64,000 nt of DNA from Piper betle (GCA_033002965.1 JAURVB010004661.1:1-64000), one strand, 5' to 3'; numbered from the stretch's first letter, positions 36,747 to 53,560 are shown. Translations and numbers: made by a program. The notes: generated by a model from the sequence alone, not told the origin.

Positions 36747-37686
36747 TAATCCCAACTTGGCGTGCTTGTGAGAGATAATGTAAAAAGAGTTAGTTCTGAG
36801 GGTATGATTAAGCATAATAACAAGATATTTTCGTATAATTTCGATGCTTGATTGCCTTCCCCAGTAGACTTTAAGATTTCAACCCAAGCAGTAAAAAAAA
36901 GAAGAAAAATCAAGGGACAATGGAAGTCCTGCCATTGGAGGGAAGCACCACTATACACCTAATATCCTTGCACTTGTATATATCTAGCTCAGAGAATTGA
37001 TTGATGGGCAATGAAGCGGACCTGCAACTTTTATTGTTGAGGATGTTGGAGCAGAAACAAAAGTAGGATCTGGTTGGGTCTTCTTTGCTCCTTCATATCT
37101 CCTTCTGTCGGTAATTTAATTTTTGTATAAACATTAAAAGGAAACCCCGACGAATTCTTTCCAGCAATGCTTGCTTCTGCCATAGAGGTGTCTTATAATT
37201 AAGCAAAACAAATAAGATTTTTATATCTCATTAATTATCTGAATTAATTGTCATGAGATAAAAGGGCTGGTTCTATGACTATTTTGATTCATGTAACATT
37301 TGAATCAACCCAGTTCCCCAAAGCAAGTAAAGAATATAATTTTCCTCCAAATGCAACACCCACCAGTCCCACCCTCCCTTGTCTATTGTCCTCGACGACC
37401 ATCTATTTTATCTCCCAACAGTGAGTACCCCCAAGAATAACAATATAAATTCGAATTTTCCAGGTATAGGTACCTCTGGAACTTAGGAAGGAAATAAAGA
37501 ATGAAAGATAAAAACTATTTTTTTCAAAGAGGTGATGCTGTTCTTTTTTCAATGAGGTGATAATTGCTCAAGAGGAATGCCCTTAAAGTTGAGATAAAGG
37601 TAAATTGAAGCGGTTGGATGTAATCCAAGGGTTAATGTAAAAGTGCAGCACATCCAACACCAACAGCAGGTAATCCTTTCCCAATA
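34681..37686. other. AT-rich intergenic region with microsatellites
   Basis: 34690-35130 is rich in accgaacc/ggttcggt-type words, as in low-complexity retroelement debris. (ATT)n runs lie at 35241-35280 and (AAT)n at 36703-36747. No protein family is visible. The short frame near 37035 (FIVEDVGAETKVGSGWVFFA) is not recognised. Confidence 0.4.
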
Positions 37687-37721
37687 ATATATATATATAT
37701 ATATAGGATAAAATCTTCCTG

Positions 37722-37795
37722 TACTGCAGCACAGCCATCTTGGCTGTGCTGCAGTATGATCTTGGCCGTTGGATTAGCATCCAACGGCCAAGATC
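37722..37795. repeat. Double terminal hairpin, left end
   Basis: Two perfect stems are separated by one base: a 16-bp stem with a 3-nt loop (37722-37756) and a 17-bp stem with a 4-nt loop (37758-37795). The first stem contains CTGCAG and CACAGCCA. The second contains CCGTTGGAT. Such stems are good candidates for transposase recognition or for replication-type hairpins, but neither role is shown. Confidence 0.9.
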
Positions 37796-37941
37796 TAAAA
37801 AAAAAAAGGGGGGGCGGCGCCGCCGCCGGCTCCGCCGCAGCAGCACGTCGGAGGGGGCGGGAAGGCTGCCCGGCCACGGCGACGGCCGGGGGGGGGGGCG
37901 CCGGCGACAGGGGACGGGGCGCGGCGGGGTGGTGGGCGGAG

Positions 37942-38200
37942 GCCGAGGGGGCGCGGCGGGGTGGCGACGGGCCGAGGGGGCGCGGCGGGGGCCGGGGAGG
38001 CGGGGCGGGGTGGCGGCGGGGCCGAGGGGGGCGCGGCGGGGTGGCGGGCGGGGGACGGGGGGGCGCGGCGGGGTGGCGGGCAGGGGCCGAGGGGGGCGCG
38101 GCAGGGTGGCTGGTTGGGGCCGAGGGGGCGGGGCAGGGTGGCGGCGGGGGCCGAGGGGGGCGCGGCGGGGTGGCGGGCGGGGACGGGCGGCGGTGGTGTC
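37942..38200. repeat. GC minisatellite
   Basis: Units built on gccgaggggggcgcggcggg + gtggcgggcgggg recur about eight times with length variation, almost without A or T. Long open frames across it (up to 272 codons) are Gly/Arg-rich by-products of the composition. Confidence 0.8.
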
Positions 38201-38403
38201 GCCCGGCGGCGGGGCGGCCGGGGAAGACCCGGGGCGGCTAGATCTGCCGCCCGTCGCCTGGCGGATACGTCACCGCCCCCGGCGGCGGCGACGGGCGGGC
38301 AGGGGGTGGCGTCACGTCGGCCGGGGTGGCGGTGACGCGTCGGCCGGCGGTGGAGGCCGGCGGCGGCGCCGCAGGAAAATTTTTCTTTTTTTGATGGGGG
38401 GCA

Positions 38404-38472
38404 TGTTTCAGCCGTTGGATTTGATCCAACGGCTGAAACACTGCAGCACAGCCATCTTGGCTGTGCTGCAGT
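38404..38472. repeat. Double terminal hairpin, right end
   Basis: This mirrors 37722-37795: hairpin 2 (17-bp perfect arms, 38404-38440), then hairpin 1 (15-bp arms ACTGCAGCACAGCCA, loop tct, 38440-38472). About 18 bp separate it from the (TA)n tract. Hairpin 1 has the same core at both ends of the element. Confidence 0.9.
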
Positions 38473-38486
38473 ACAGCAAATCCTCC

Positions 38487-38535
<49 letters not shown>

Positions 38536-38591
38536 GGGATTCCTGTACTGCAGTTTGATCCCAGCCGTTGGATCGCCATCCAACGACTGGA

Positions 38592-38932
38592 AAATCCCCC
38601 CTCCCCCTGTTTTCACCCCCACGCCGTGCCCCTGGCACCGCCCCGCGGCCTCGCTCCGCCCGCGCCCACGCCCCTTGCTCGGCCCCGTGCCCCTCCCCCG
38701 CGCTCCCCGCCCTGCCCCTACCCTTCCCCCTCCTCCCCCTCGCCGCGCCCCTCACCCCAGCCCACGGCCCTCGCTCCGCCCCACGCCCCTCCCCTCGGGC
38801 CCCCTGCCCCGCCCCATGCCCCTTGCTCTACCCCGCACCCCTCCTCCAGCGCCCCCGCCCCACCCCCACCCTTCCCCCCTCCCCTGCTTTCACGCCCCCG
38901 CCACGCCCCTCGCCCCGCCCCACGGCCCTCGC
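38592..38932. other. C-rich subterminal block
   Basis: Almost pure C-rich sequence with words such as cgccccttgctcggccccgt and ccctcccctgctttcacgcc. Overlapping Pro/Arg-rich open frames in three frames show that composition, not coding, keeps them open. It corresponds to the block at 3105-3400. Confidence 0.6.
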
Positions 38933-39089
38933 TCCGGCTTGGGAGTCACGTGAGTAGGCAGTTTTAGCACAGTCAGCAGTGGTGTATGTGACGGCGGCGG
39001 CAGACTCACCGGCGGTCGGGGTGGCGGCAAAAAATAGAGGAGAGGTGCGATCGTCAGGGGGTGAAAATAGGGGGGTAATTTCGTAATAA

Positions 39090-40330
39090 AAATTTGACTC
39101 GTCCCTAACTCGAGTCAATATTATATAATACATATTAAAAAATTTGACAAAAATAAAGTAAAATATTATAAAATAAAATAAACCATTAGAACTCAAATAA
39201 TTTATTTTATGGTATTTTACTGTATTTTTTGGGTGGTATTTTATAATATTGATTCAAGTTAGGAGCCAGCCATGTTTTTATTACAAAATTGCCATAATTT
39301 TATTTTTCTTCACCAACCTTATTTTCTCAAGTTAATAATATTAAGTAAATTTTCAAAAAATATATAAAATAATTTTTGTAATAAAAACTTGAATCTCACC
39401 TAACTCAAATTTAAATATTTCTAGTCGAGATGGAAATAAAAACTTGACCGCTTCTGACTCGAGTCAATATTACGAAATATATCCCAAAAAATATGAAACA
39501 AATATAATAAAATACCATAAAATTATTTCATAATATTAATTCTAGTCGGAAGCAAGTCAATTTTTTATTACGAAATTATTTTATATATTTTTTAAATTTT
39601 ATTTTATAATATTGACTCGAGTCGGGATGAGTCGAGTTTTTATTATGAAATAAAATTTTAACAAATAAACTAATTCTGTCAATTTAAAAATATAAATTTA
39701 TTTCATAATATTGACTTGAGTCGGTAACGAGTCAAATTTTTATTACTAAATTATGTTATATATTTTTTAAATTTTATTTCTTAATATTGATTCAAATTGG
39801 GAACGAGTTAAGTTTTTATGATAAAATTATTATATATATATTTTTTAAAATTTATTTCATAATATTGATAACAGTTTGGAACGAGTCAAATTTTTATTAC
39901 GAAGCTACCCATACCCATTTCTTTTATTTTTTTGGCATTTTATAGTATTTTTTATATTTTTTGGTGTGTATTTCATCATATTGACTCGAGTCGGGATCGA
40001 GTAAAATTTTTATTACAAAACTACCCCTGTCGGGATCGAGTCGGGATGTATTTCATCATATTTTTTCATATTTTTTAAGATTTATTTCATAATATTGACA
40101 CGAGTTGGGAAGGAAATGTGCAAGGGTAATTTTGTAATAAAAATTTTACTCGCTCCTTACACGAGTCAATATTACGAAATAAATCTAGAAAAATATTAAA
40201 AAATAAATTAAAATAGCATAAGTTTTTATTACAAAATTATTTTATTTTATGGAATTTACTGTATTTTTTATTTTTTTTGATCTATTTTATAATATTAACT
40301 CGAGTCGGCAGTGAGTAAACTTTTATTACG
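39090..40330. repeat. Array of TTGACTCG...CGAGTCAA modules
   Basis: About 13 units in both orientations occur at irregular spacing of roughly 50-150 bp (near 39094, 39243, 39390, 39445, 39530, 39610, 39710, 39785, 39865, 39978, 40095, 40145, 40295). A typical unit is ttgactcgagtcgggatgag + tcgag followed by tttttattacgaaat. The arms TTGACTCG and CGAGTCAA pair around a short loop. AT-rich linkers make up the rest. Confidence 0.85.
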
Positions 40331-40966
40331 AAACTACCCCTCCTATTTCATTCTCCCCTGCTTTGCCGCGCAATCAATCTCTTTTTGCCCCTGTTTTGCC
40401 ACCCGCCGCTGCCCTCTGCCGCCCGTCGTCGCCTCGCCATCGCCTCCATTCTTTCCCCCTGTCCTTGCCGTTTTCGTTCCCTGGCCGCCAGCTCCCGCCG
40501 TCAACGGCCCTCACGAATTGCTCGGATTGGCTGCCCTCATGACAACCACCTTGGCGAGGGAGGGCGAATTCATGATCAAAGGAGGACTACAGTTGCAAGC
40601 TGGCGTAGGCGACAGCTTTGTGGGCATCAGCGATGTAGTCGACAATGGAAAAATGTGAACTTGGTAGGGCAAGCGGTAGGCAGAGCAGGGCAATGCGGTG
40701 TCGGGCATCGCGGCTAGCATGAACACCAACCTTGACGAGGACGAGGGGGACGAAGCGCTAGAACATGATGTCGGCGCCCTTGATGAGGCCGACGAAGACT
40801 CCGCTGGTGACGGCGGACTTGCTAGTGGACGCTAGAATGGAGAAAGGGATGGTGGGGAGGAGACACAATTTTTTATTTTTTTTGGGATTGAATTTGAGCC
40901 ATCGGATCATCATCTAAGGGCTGTAATCAAATTCTATCATAGCCAACATAGCTGTACTTTAATACA

Positions 40967-41006
<40 letters not shown>

Positions 41007-41007
<1 letters not shown>

Positions 41008-41192
41008 GCGTAAGTGGACAACAAGCTCCCTCCGCGTACGAATACCACAACTTGCAATAAGCATCGTAGAGATTTCCCGCGCAATCTTCCCGCCATAAAC
41101 CGCCGCCCCCACAACAAGAAGAAGAGAAAAGGAAGTTCGAAGCCGCGGCGGGGATCGTCGGAGCCCACCGGAAAACATCGCTGTCGCCGGAG
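41007..41192 (+). promoter_or_regulatory. MCM5 proximal promoter / 5' UTR with two E2F-type sites
   Basis: The sequence TTTCCCGC at 41073-41080 and TTCCCGCC at 41087-41094 match the E2F binding consensus TTTSSCGS or a close form. They lie 99-120 bp before the start codon. MCM genes are well known targets of E2F at the G1/S transition. No separate TATA box is seen, but the adjoining (TA)n tract (40973-41006) could supply one. The whole retained upstream part is only 186 bp, because the transposon ends at 41006. Confidence 0.7.
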
Positions 41193-46095
<4,903 letters not shown>

Positions 46096-49000
46096 TATGT
46101 CAAAGCTGTATAAATTTGAGTCTTAATTGTGAAAGAGTTTTAAGGTGTATCTCATTTTGAGTATGCCACACGAGTGAATACTTCCCTTGTGTGATTGTCG
46201 ATTGGCAATGCTTAGCTTACTGTGAACATTTTGGAGTAGGGGGTAACTTACCGTGAGCATTTTGGAGTAGGCGGGATGATGGAGAACGAAAGTTTGGATT
46301 TGAAGGGAGAATAGAATTAGATAGAAATAAGGATATAAAAGAGGATAGGAAGGAGAAACTCAACAAATTGGAAGAGATTGGAAAGCTAAACTAACAATTC
46401 ATAAAGAATTTTGGGAGGCTATGAGATAAAACTTGGAATCCACGGTAGCATTGTATTATCATTCATCAAAATTAAATGTTTATCATGTAGGTGGACTCAT
46501 ATAGTCTAACAAAAATACTTAATAAAAATGACATTACAAGAAAGCCTTCTAAAATATGAAAATTACATAAAATTTCCTAGACATCACCGAGCTAATAAAA
46601 TAGGAAATCATTTATTAGTGAAGACCTAAATATTCACAATGACAAGCGAAGGATTTCACGGAGGTTCAAACTGCTGTAAACTGAGAAATCATTGGACACC
46701 TTTAAATTAAGAACATGGAGCCAGAAGTGTACAAGCATTTAACAAGTTGATGTGGTAGAATCAGACTTTCTTTTTTCTAAAATATAATAAAATAAATGGA
46801 AGAATCAGAGCTGACAAGATATTCTCAACAAAGCAAGGCATCAGATGCCTGCAACTCCTTCCTCTCCTGTTTAGAATCTGTATTCAAACCTGTCAAAGCC
46901 AATCAATCTGCAGAGAGCAGCGCTAAATTATGTACGATGGATGCATTCTTCCTTTATTTTTTTCTTGATTGAAAGTTGTGGGAACATTCTTGAGCAACTG
47001 CTTGGCTTTTTCTAGTAGAACTTCAAGAAAATTTTACGTATGAGTTTTTAAAATGACACTAAAGTATGTTGTTCAACAAAAACATCATTGGGCAAATGTA
47101 ATTTTGATTTGTGCATCAATTTTTACTTTTCATGTATGAAAAAGCAAAAAAGTATATGACTCCAAGTAGAGGATCGAAATGATTAGATAGAACATGATAT
47201 AATATATTAGGCAGGATAGAACAAAAGAGGCAGCTGGTTGAATGCTTGGAGCCTGGAGGATGGAGCGTGGAAGGCTTGGGCAGATATCAGGAGATAAGAT
47301 ATGTTTTGTCCTGCTTGAAAATTTTGTGTCAAAAGTGCAGGCGTGGGTTTGCTGAAACAAGGCCGTTGTGTGCACAACTCCCAAGTCCAAGTCGGAGTAG
47401 AGACAACAAAATCTTTCTACTCGATCCCATGGAAAATCCTATACAAGCATGAATCTATGTTTTTAAATATTACTATATGGCTTTTTGTGCAATGCAAGTC
47501 ATCTTCACTATGAGACAAAATCCTCATAACATGGTTATTGATTTCACCATTAAGTGATTTAACTTATTTAACTTCCTCTCAAATTGGTCTTAATATTCGG
47601 AACTGTATAATGGAAATTTTGAAAAGGTTTATATCCTACATGGTTTAAATCCTCGTTTCGTATAAAACCTTCTCAATTTTGGTCTATAAACTAGCCAAGC
47701 CGAGTAGAGCATTATTATGTTTATGTAATGCTTTTAAATTAATTAATTCCAGCTTGGTTTAATTATATCGAGATTATATTTTTTGCAACCCATCTAAGGC
47801 AGCTTAAAACTTAATTCTCCGTATTCAATTTTAGTTTGTGTTTGATTCAATAATTTTAAAGCCAAGCCGAGTCTTCAATGGCTCCACCAAGTTGAAGTTC
47901 ACCTTTTATTATGAAGGTTGTAAACTATGATGAGAAGTGTTTTTAATTTTTTGAAAAAAATAATAAATAGGGCCCTAATCTACTCTTTATTAATAAAGGA
48001 GGAACTCAAATTTAAAGTATTAGAATCAACCAATTAAAGTACAATAAAATCTTAAAAATATAATAAAAATACCTTTTACAGAAGGTTATGAGTGCAAATC
48101 TCATTAATTTTAATTTTTTAAAAAAATAATAAAAATAATTTTCAAAATAGAAGCTCAAAGATTCGAACCCGGATGACTTTAATTTCTAATTTTTTACTAA
48201 TAAAAATCTTTTAAAATATAATAAAAAAATTAAATAATTATAATTTATCTTTTCATTTAAATAATATATATCTTCAAAATCAAACAAAATTTGTATCTAA
48301 GATATTAAATAATTATATTATATCTCACTATTTAAGGTGAGTTTATATATAAAATTAAAATTTATCTTATATAGGTAGTGTATGACGCGACAAGGTACTT
48401 GGTGGTATGTAAACTACTTAATACATGGGTAATGGGTTATCTTGTTGACAATTTAAGTCGTAATTCGACCATTGCTGTTTCTTTTCATAAAATTTGATAT
48501 ATATATATCAATTTAAGTAGCCAGTTTGTGATATAATACCCATGCTGCCGACTGATCCTGGTTGTGAATTTTGTTGTTTGGGTGAAAGTATTCTTGATAT
48601 AAAATGGGATATATTTTGGTCACAGTGAGCTGTGGGTGACATGAAAACAACTTCATGTTAGCAAGGTATGGTCCAGAGTTTCGGCGTCGACGAGACTACT
48701 CCATGCGGACAGCCATGGCTCCAGATAAACGTCTAGTCCCCATCACAGACCACCCTTTTGCTCTCCGTTCAAACAAACCCAACATGGGTGCTGAGTTTTT
48801 TTGGGTCAGATGAAGCTCACATTGATGATAAATAGAGCCATATCATGCAATTCAGAGCAAAATGTTGCAAAACATGTGTGGCTGGTATGTACTTGGGTAG
48901 GCAGTCGACGACATTCTCATCTACAAATCTGCATACATCATGTGATGATGATCGTATATGTTAAAGACCCAGATACACATATATATCAATTTCATCTCTA

Positions 49001-50587
49001 TGATTACCTAATACTGCCTATATGTGTGTGTACATATATATATATATATATCATTAAATTTCATCCAACCAATGTCTGTAACAACAAAGGCCATGCCAAG
49101 GGGGAACGAGTATCATCACCCACGTTCCTTGTTGTCTCTTGCACGCGGTATCAAGGACCCACTTCTCATATCAACTTTTTTGACAAAAAAAATGATCCTT
49201 TACTTACCTAAACATGAGGAGATCTTCTTTTGTGCCTTTTAAGCTTTGTTGTAGCTGTAAACCATGTTTTGAGGAGTAACATGAGAAACCCAAAATGATG
49301 GAAGTCATGTTTTACTTTTACAACCTCTTATTTTTTGTCAATGATGGTCTTGAAGAGGAGGGAAATGTTGGAAACTTATATATATAGTTGTCATCAATCA
49401 ATATGTATATGTGTATTTTGAAGTTCTTCTTTTGTATGTGGTTGGAGCAGCATGAGCATGTTCAAGGTCTGTTTGGCATGGCATGGCATGGGCCGCCATT
49501 GGGCACCTGATCAGCCCCACATGAGAATTAACAACCCTGTTTGCATTCATTAGTGTTTGTAAAATGAGATAGTGGTTATCATAATCAAACACGTCAGCTC
49601 CACTTGATTAATTAATTTAGATTTTTTTGTTTCTGATATATCATATATGCATGTTTCCTTTAATCTTTGTAAAAAAAAACTAGTTAAGTGTTATATAACC
49701 AGTTCAAAAATTGCTGGCTAAAATCTTTGTTTTTTTTCGTGAAAAAATTTATCTTTTTTTCTTTGTTAAAATTGCTTGTGCATATATAATTTAAAATTCG
49801 AGACACGAAATTGACTCAATAAGCTATGGCGTAGAATCGACTTTAAGTTGACTTAGAGCCGTATATAGTAATTGTTATACGAAACTAATAAATATTGTCC
49901 TCTTTAGCACTATATTTGATAAATATATGATTTATGTGAATTTAAACTATTGCTTTGACTAAATTTAAAAAAAATAAATATATTTTAATAACTTTTTTAA
50001 CTTAACTGGGGGAGATTTGGAGATTCAATTACAAAATCTATCAATGGGGACTCATTCACGAAGCTTAATTTAAGAATACATGAAAATGAGTCACTCTGGT
50101 AATTTTTTGAATCAAAAAAGTTTTAAACTTTTGATGTATATCATTCATGCTAACAAATAAATAATTCCCCTTTTAATGATTAATATTCTTTTTCTTCCCC
50201 GAAAATTGTAATTAAATTCCTCAATTTTTTTAAAAATATAACTGCTTTGCCAAGAGAGATGATTTGTGAGATAACGAGCTTTTATTAATCAATGATAAAA
50301 CGTATAGTAAAGAGCTTAAAATTAGATGTGTCTCGCACGTCATTATAGCGATCCCCATACAATATATTTAAGATTGAACCCTTTTTGAAAGTCATCATTA
50401 TTATTGAGACTTTTTCCTCACAATTATGTATTTTATTCACCTTGAATGAATCGTTAGCCTATATTACACACACTGTCATGGACTATACTATTTGACAATA
50501 CTATATGAATGGGAATGTAACATCCAATGGTTTGCATGATCATACAAGGAATTGAACTTTGATCGATAACATTCATATATGTTTAAG

Positions 50588-50591
<4 letters not shown>
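46096..50591. other. Intergenic region without a supported gene
   Basis: The start holds the MCM5 3' UTR. The rest is AT-rich, with a TA tract at 49033-49051. Open frames are short and unrelated to families I know. 47900-48370 is extremely AT-rich. Confidence 0.4.
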
Positions 50592-50622
<31 letters not shown>

Positions 50623-50717
50623 CATCAATAGCCTGTCCTTGGGCAGGAAAAATTCCTGCTTTTCCTGCCTTTTCTACACCCATATCAATTTAGACTGTCC
50701 GATTACAAGGACAACTT
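50592..50717. repeat. (TA)n tract with adjoining hairpins, possible orphan element end
   Basis: A (TA)n tract (50592-50621) is followed by a hairpin with perfect 10-bp arms GGCAGGAAAA / TTTTCCTGCC and an 8-nt loop (50642-50669), and then a weaker stem TGTCC / GGACA (50696-50713). Spacing from (TA)n resembles that of the element ends at 37.7 and 38.5 kb, but the stem sequences differ and no partner end was found. Confidence 0.4.
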
Positions 50718-53560
50718 ATATTCATTCAAATTTTAAAAGAAACCCGGTTTCCATTGGCTACCGAATTTAGTCACGTGATCCGGCCATCGTTGTCAAAATG
50801 TGTTGCCACCAACCAAATCTTATACGAGGCAGACCATACATGGCCAACAATAGTTGGAGCTAGCCCAGCGGCTAGCAATTCTGGCCGCAAATGATCTGGC
50901 CACTGCTGGCTTGGCCCTCAATGAACACTTAGTTGGCTATGGGGTTTGGGGGCTCTAGATTACATAAAAACAATATTTTAGATATGACAAAATCTATCAC
51001 TAATAGGAAAGAAATTTAAAGAAAGTTTTTGTGACAATATTTTTAAGGTAAATCTAAAGAACTAGTGAAAAATTATGTCAAATTGATGCTCTATTTTCTT
51101 AAGTTATATATTAGATATGGTTTTAGTTTTAGAAATAATTTGTTGAAATTCTTTCTATTTAAGATTATTAAAAGCGAAGTGTCATTGTTATATTTGACAT
51201 TTGCATTATTAAATTTAAGAATTTGATATATTTATACCATTTTATTTGATAATTTAAAATTATAATTATTTGCATATCCATAAAGACTTGCAAATCAAAT
51301 ACAATATCATGAAAAGATTTATTAATCAATTTTCTTGTAAATATATATTCTAAGAAGATTTGTGTATTAATCATGAAATATTATATACTTTTTCAAAGAA
51401 GAGAAATTTTTTTCTCCTTAGAGTGGTTATCAGTAAAACATAAAAAAAAAACTTTAATTTCAATTTAAAAAGAGTATTTTTTAAGACAGATTACATAGAT
51501 ACACGTTCACCAACCTACTCAAAACAAAGTTATAAAACTATTAATTTTTTACTCTAAAATTCCACTCAACTCCAATTTATGACTTCCCAAGTCAAAACTC
51601 TAAAGATAATTTTGTCTGGATGATTGTCTCCTTCAGTCAAGTAACAAAAATTATTAAAATATATTTTCATTTTTAATTTAGTTAAATTAATATTCTAAAG
51701 TAATATAAATAATATAATTATCAATTTTAAGTATCAAAAAAAGAAATGCATGCTAATTTCATGTGAAATTTTATTTAATTAATTTAAAAAATAGCATAAA
51801 TGATTCTCAATTGGGTTAGAGTCAACTCTGAATCGATTGCAGGCTGAGTCAAGTTTGAGTAATGAGTTTTTAAATTATGATTCAAGCTCAATTAGTAAAT
51901 TAGGATTCATTTGAATCAAACCGATGAAGGTGTTCATTAGTAATCAAGGAGAGCCAAGTCAAAATTAAAGGTCATAACATATGAGTTGATAAATAATTTA
52001 ATGAAAGAATTGCCTTAACTTCCTGAATTAAAACCAGAGTGGGGATTCTTAAAAAAAAAAGATCAAAATAAATTGCATCTAATCAAATTTGTGTGGCATA
52101 CGCCTAAATCTATTTCCTTGTGGAAAACAAATAATCCAAATCTAAAAACTATTTATTAATTTTAGATTTCTTCAAATTCGTCAATTGTCAAATTATTGTT
52201 CAATTAGATGTCTTGTGTATGCAATCATTAAGATATATAAAATAAAATAGCAAAAATAGGTTTTAATTTGAGAGTAAAAACTTGTGTCCAACAAGGTAAC
52301 CCTACAACTTAATAAAGAAGATAATGGCAAGGGGAAAATTTTTTTAGCAAATTTTATATTTTCTTTAGAAGGGTGTCAACAATGGTATCATTTAATGGCT
52401 CTAGTTAAAGGACAAATAGATTAGATTTAAGTAATTTTTTAAAAATAATTAACCAAATTAAAAATGTGTAGTCCACCCCAAAAAATATACTGATTTTCCC
52501 ATGTAGACCTCTTTTTGAAGTTCTTACACATTAAATGATTATTTTTAACTAATAATTAAACTTATGCCCAGTTAAGTTCGGCCAATTAGCAGTGCAGGGC
52601 ATGTCAAAAAAAAAAAATCAAATGACAAATGTCTAATCAGCAAACAACAGGAGACGCGGTAGAGTCTAGTGAAATAGCAGAAGGGCTGACAACAACCTCC
52701 AAAACAACCAAGCCTTTCACTCCCTTTGTTTTTTCCCTTCTGGAACAACCTTTCTTTACCTGCCGCACCAACCTTTCTTTATGTCCCCTTTAATGACCCA
52801 TCTCTCAAACTTAGTAACCTGAAATAACCCATGAACCAATTCATGCAAATACTAACTCTCTACCTCCGGCATTTACTGCATAGATTAATTGGATCTGGTT
52901 GCAGGAGTTAGCATTGTGATAGAGCCCTGAAACTAATTAACTCGTTGCAGTTTGAACTCTACCTTCGCTAATGTCTTAGCATTGCTAATTGGGTCCGAAG
53001 TGAGTAAAAACAAGTCAAGTATGGTGGTTAGTAGTTTCTGTATTTGAAAAACGAATAATCTTGATTCATTCCTGCAGTGTCGTCAGATGAACTTTTTTTT
53101 CTTTCTTTCTTCTTCTGTCCAGCTTCCAATACACGCAGTGTTTGAATAACTTCTTAGTTTCACACCTAATTTGTCCACAACTATGAGAATTCAGTTTTTC
53201 AATCAGGGAAAAAATCATGATCTCTATCCAATAACTCAAAAAATATTCAAGACAATGATGTTAAAGTTTCACTCGCTTTATCTTCTTTCCAAGGTAAAAA
53301 AATTGCCGCCTTATTTCTACAGGTTGGGTTTACCGATATATATATGCAAAAACAATAATGAGAAACAAAAACAATATGATTAAAAATGAGATTTAAAATG
53401 AACTTCGGAACAGAACATTAATGGTGGTTAATTAATCAATAAGAAAATTCTAATTTGTTCATGTTCTTGTCTCTGCAAACTCCCAAAAAAGTTGGCCGCT
53501 ATTGTCGCGCTTCTTCCCCAAGCACATGAAATGAATATTAAGAAGGGGGAGTACAAGGTC
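50718..53560. other. Intergenic region without a supported gene
   Basis: 50750-50950 is somewhat GC-richer than its surroundings. The remainder is AT-rich with homopolymer runs. No recognisable protein fragments or RNA genes were seen. Confidence 0.4.

Larger units (their letters stand above)
37687..38532. mobile_element. Short (TA)n-bounded, hairpin-ended element
   Basis: (TA)n tracts at 37687-37705 and 38490-38532 bracket about 785 bp. The left end holds hairpin 1 (37722-37756, 16-bp arms TACTGCAGCACAGCCA, loop tct) and hairpin 2 (37758-37795, 17-bp perfect arms GATCTTGGCCGTTGGAT, loop tagc). The right end holds hairpin 2 (38404-38440, 17-bp perfect arms TGTTTCAGCCGTTGGAT, loop ttg) and hairpin 1 (38440-38472). 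The two ends are therefore inverted repeats of each other built from palindromes. The middle (37800-38390) is extremely G-rich and has no gene. The habit of sitting in (TA)n recalls the Micron elements reported from rice, but the sequences are not compared here. Confidence 0.8.
38490..41006. mobile_element. Medium (TA)n-bounded, hairpin-ended element next to MCM5
   Basis: It lies between the (TA)n tract 38490-38532, shared with its left neighbour, and (TA)n at 40973-41006. The left end has tcctgtactgcag, half of hairpin 1, then hairpin 2 (38561-38590, 13-bp arms CCAGCCGTTGGAT, one mismatch). The right end has a degenerate hairpin 2 (about 40889-40936, stem words GAATTTGAGCCATCGGAT) and hairpin 1 relic (tagccaacatagctgtact). 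The interior has a C-rich block (38592-38932), an array of TTGACTCG...CGAGTCAA modules (39090-40330) and a GC-richer stretch (40340-40860). The same order, minus the transposase, is seen at 2998-7070. I find no gene inside. The 115-aa frame at 40311-40658 is not recognised. Confidence 0.7.

Noticed and set aside
37740..38558. 272-aa open frame on the plus strand and overlapping long frames
   Set aside because: Composition is almost only Gly, Arg and Ala from the G-rich minisatellite, and the frame begins and ends in hairpin and (TA)n sequence. Several frames stay open at once, so it is not a gene.
38555..38967. Pro/Arg-rich frames of 113-132 aa
   Set aside because: Three overlapping frames stay open because of the C-rich composition. 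No domain or start context supports them.
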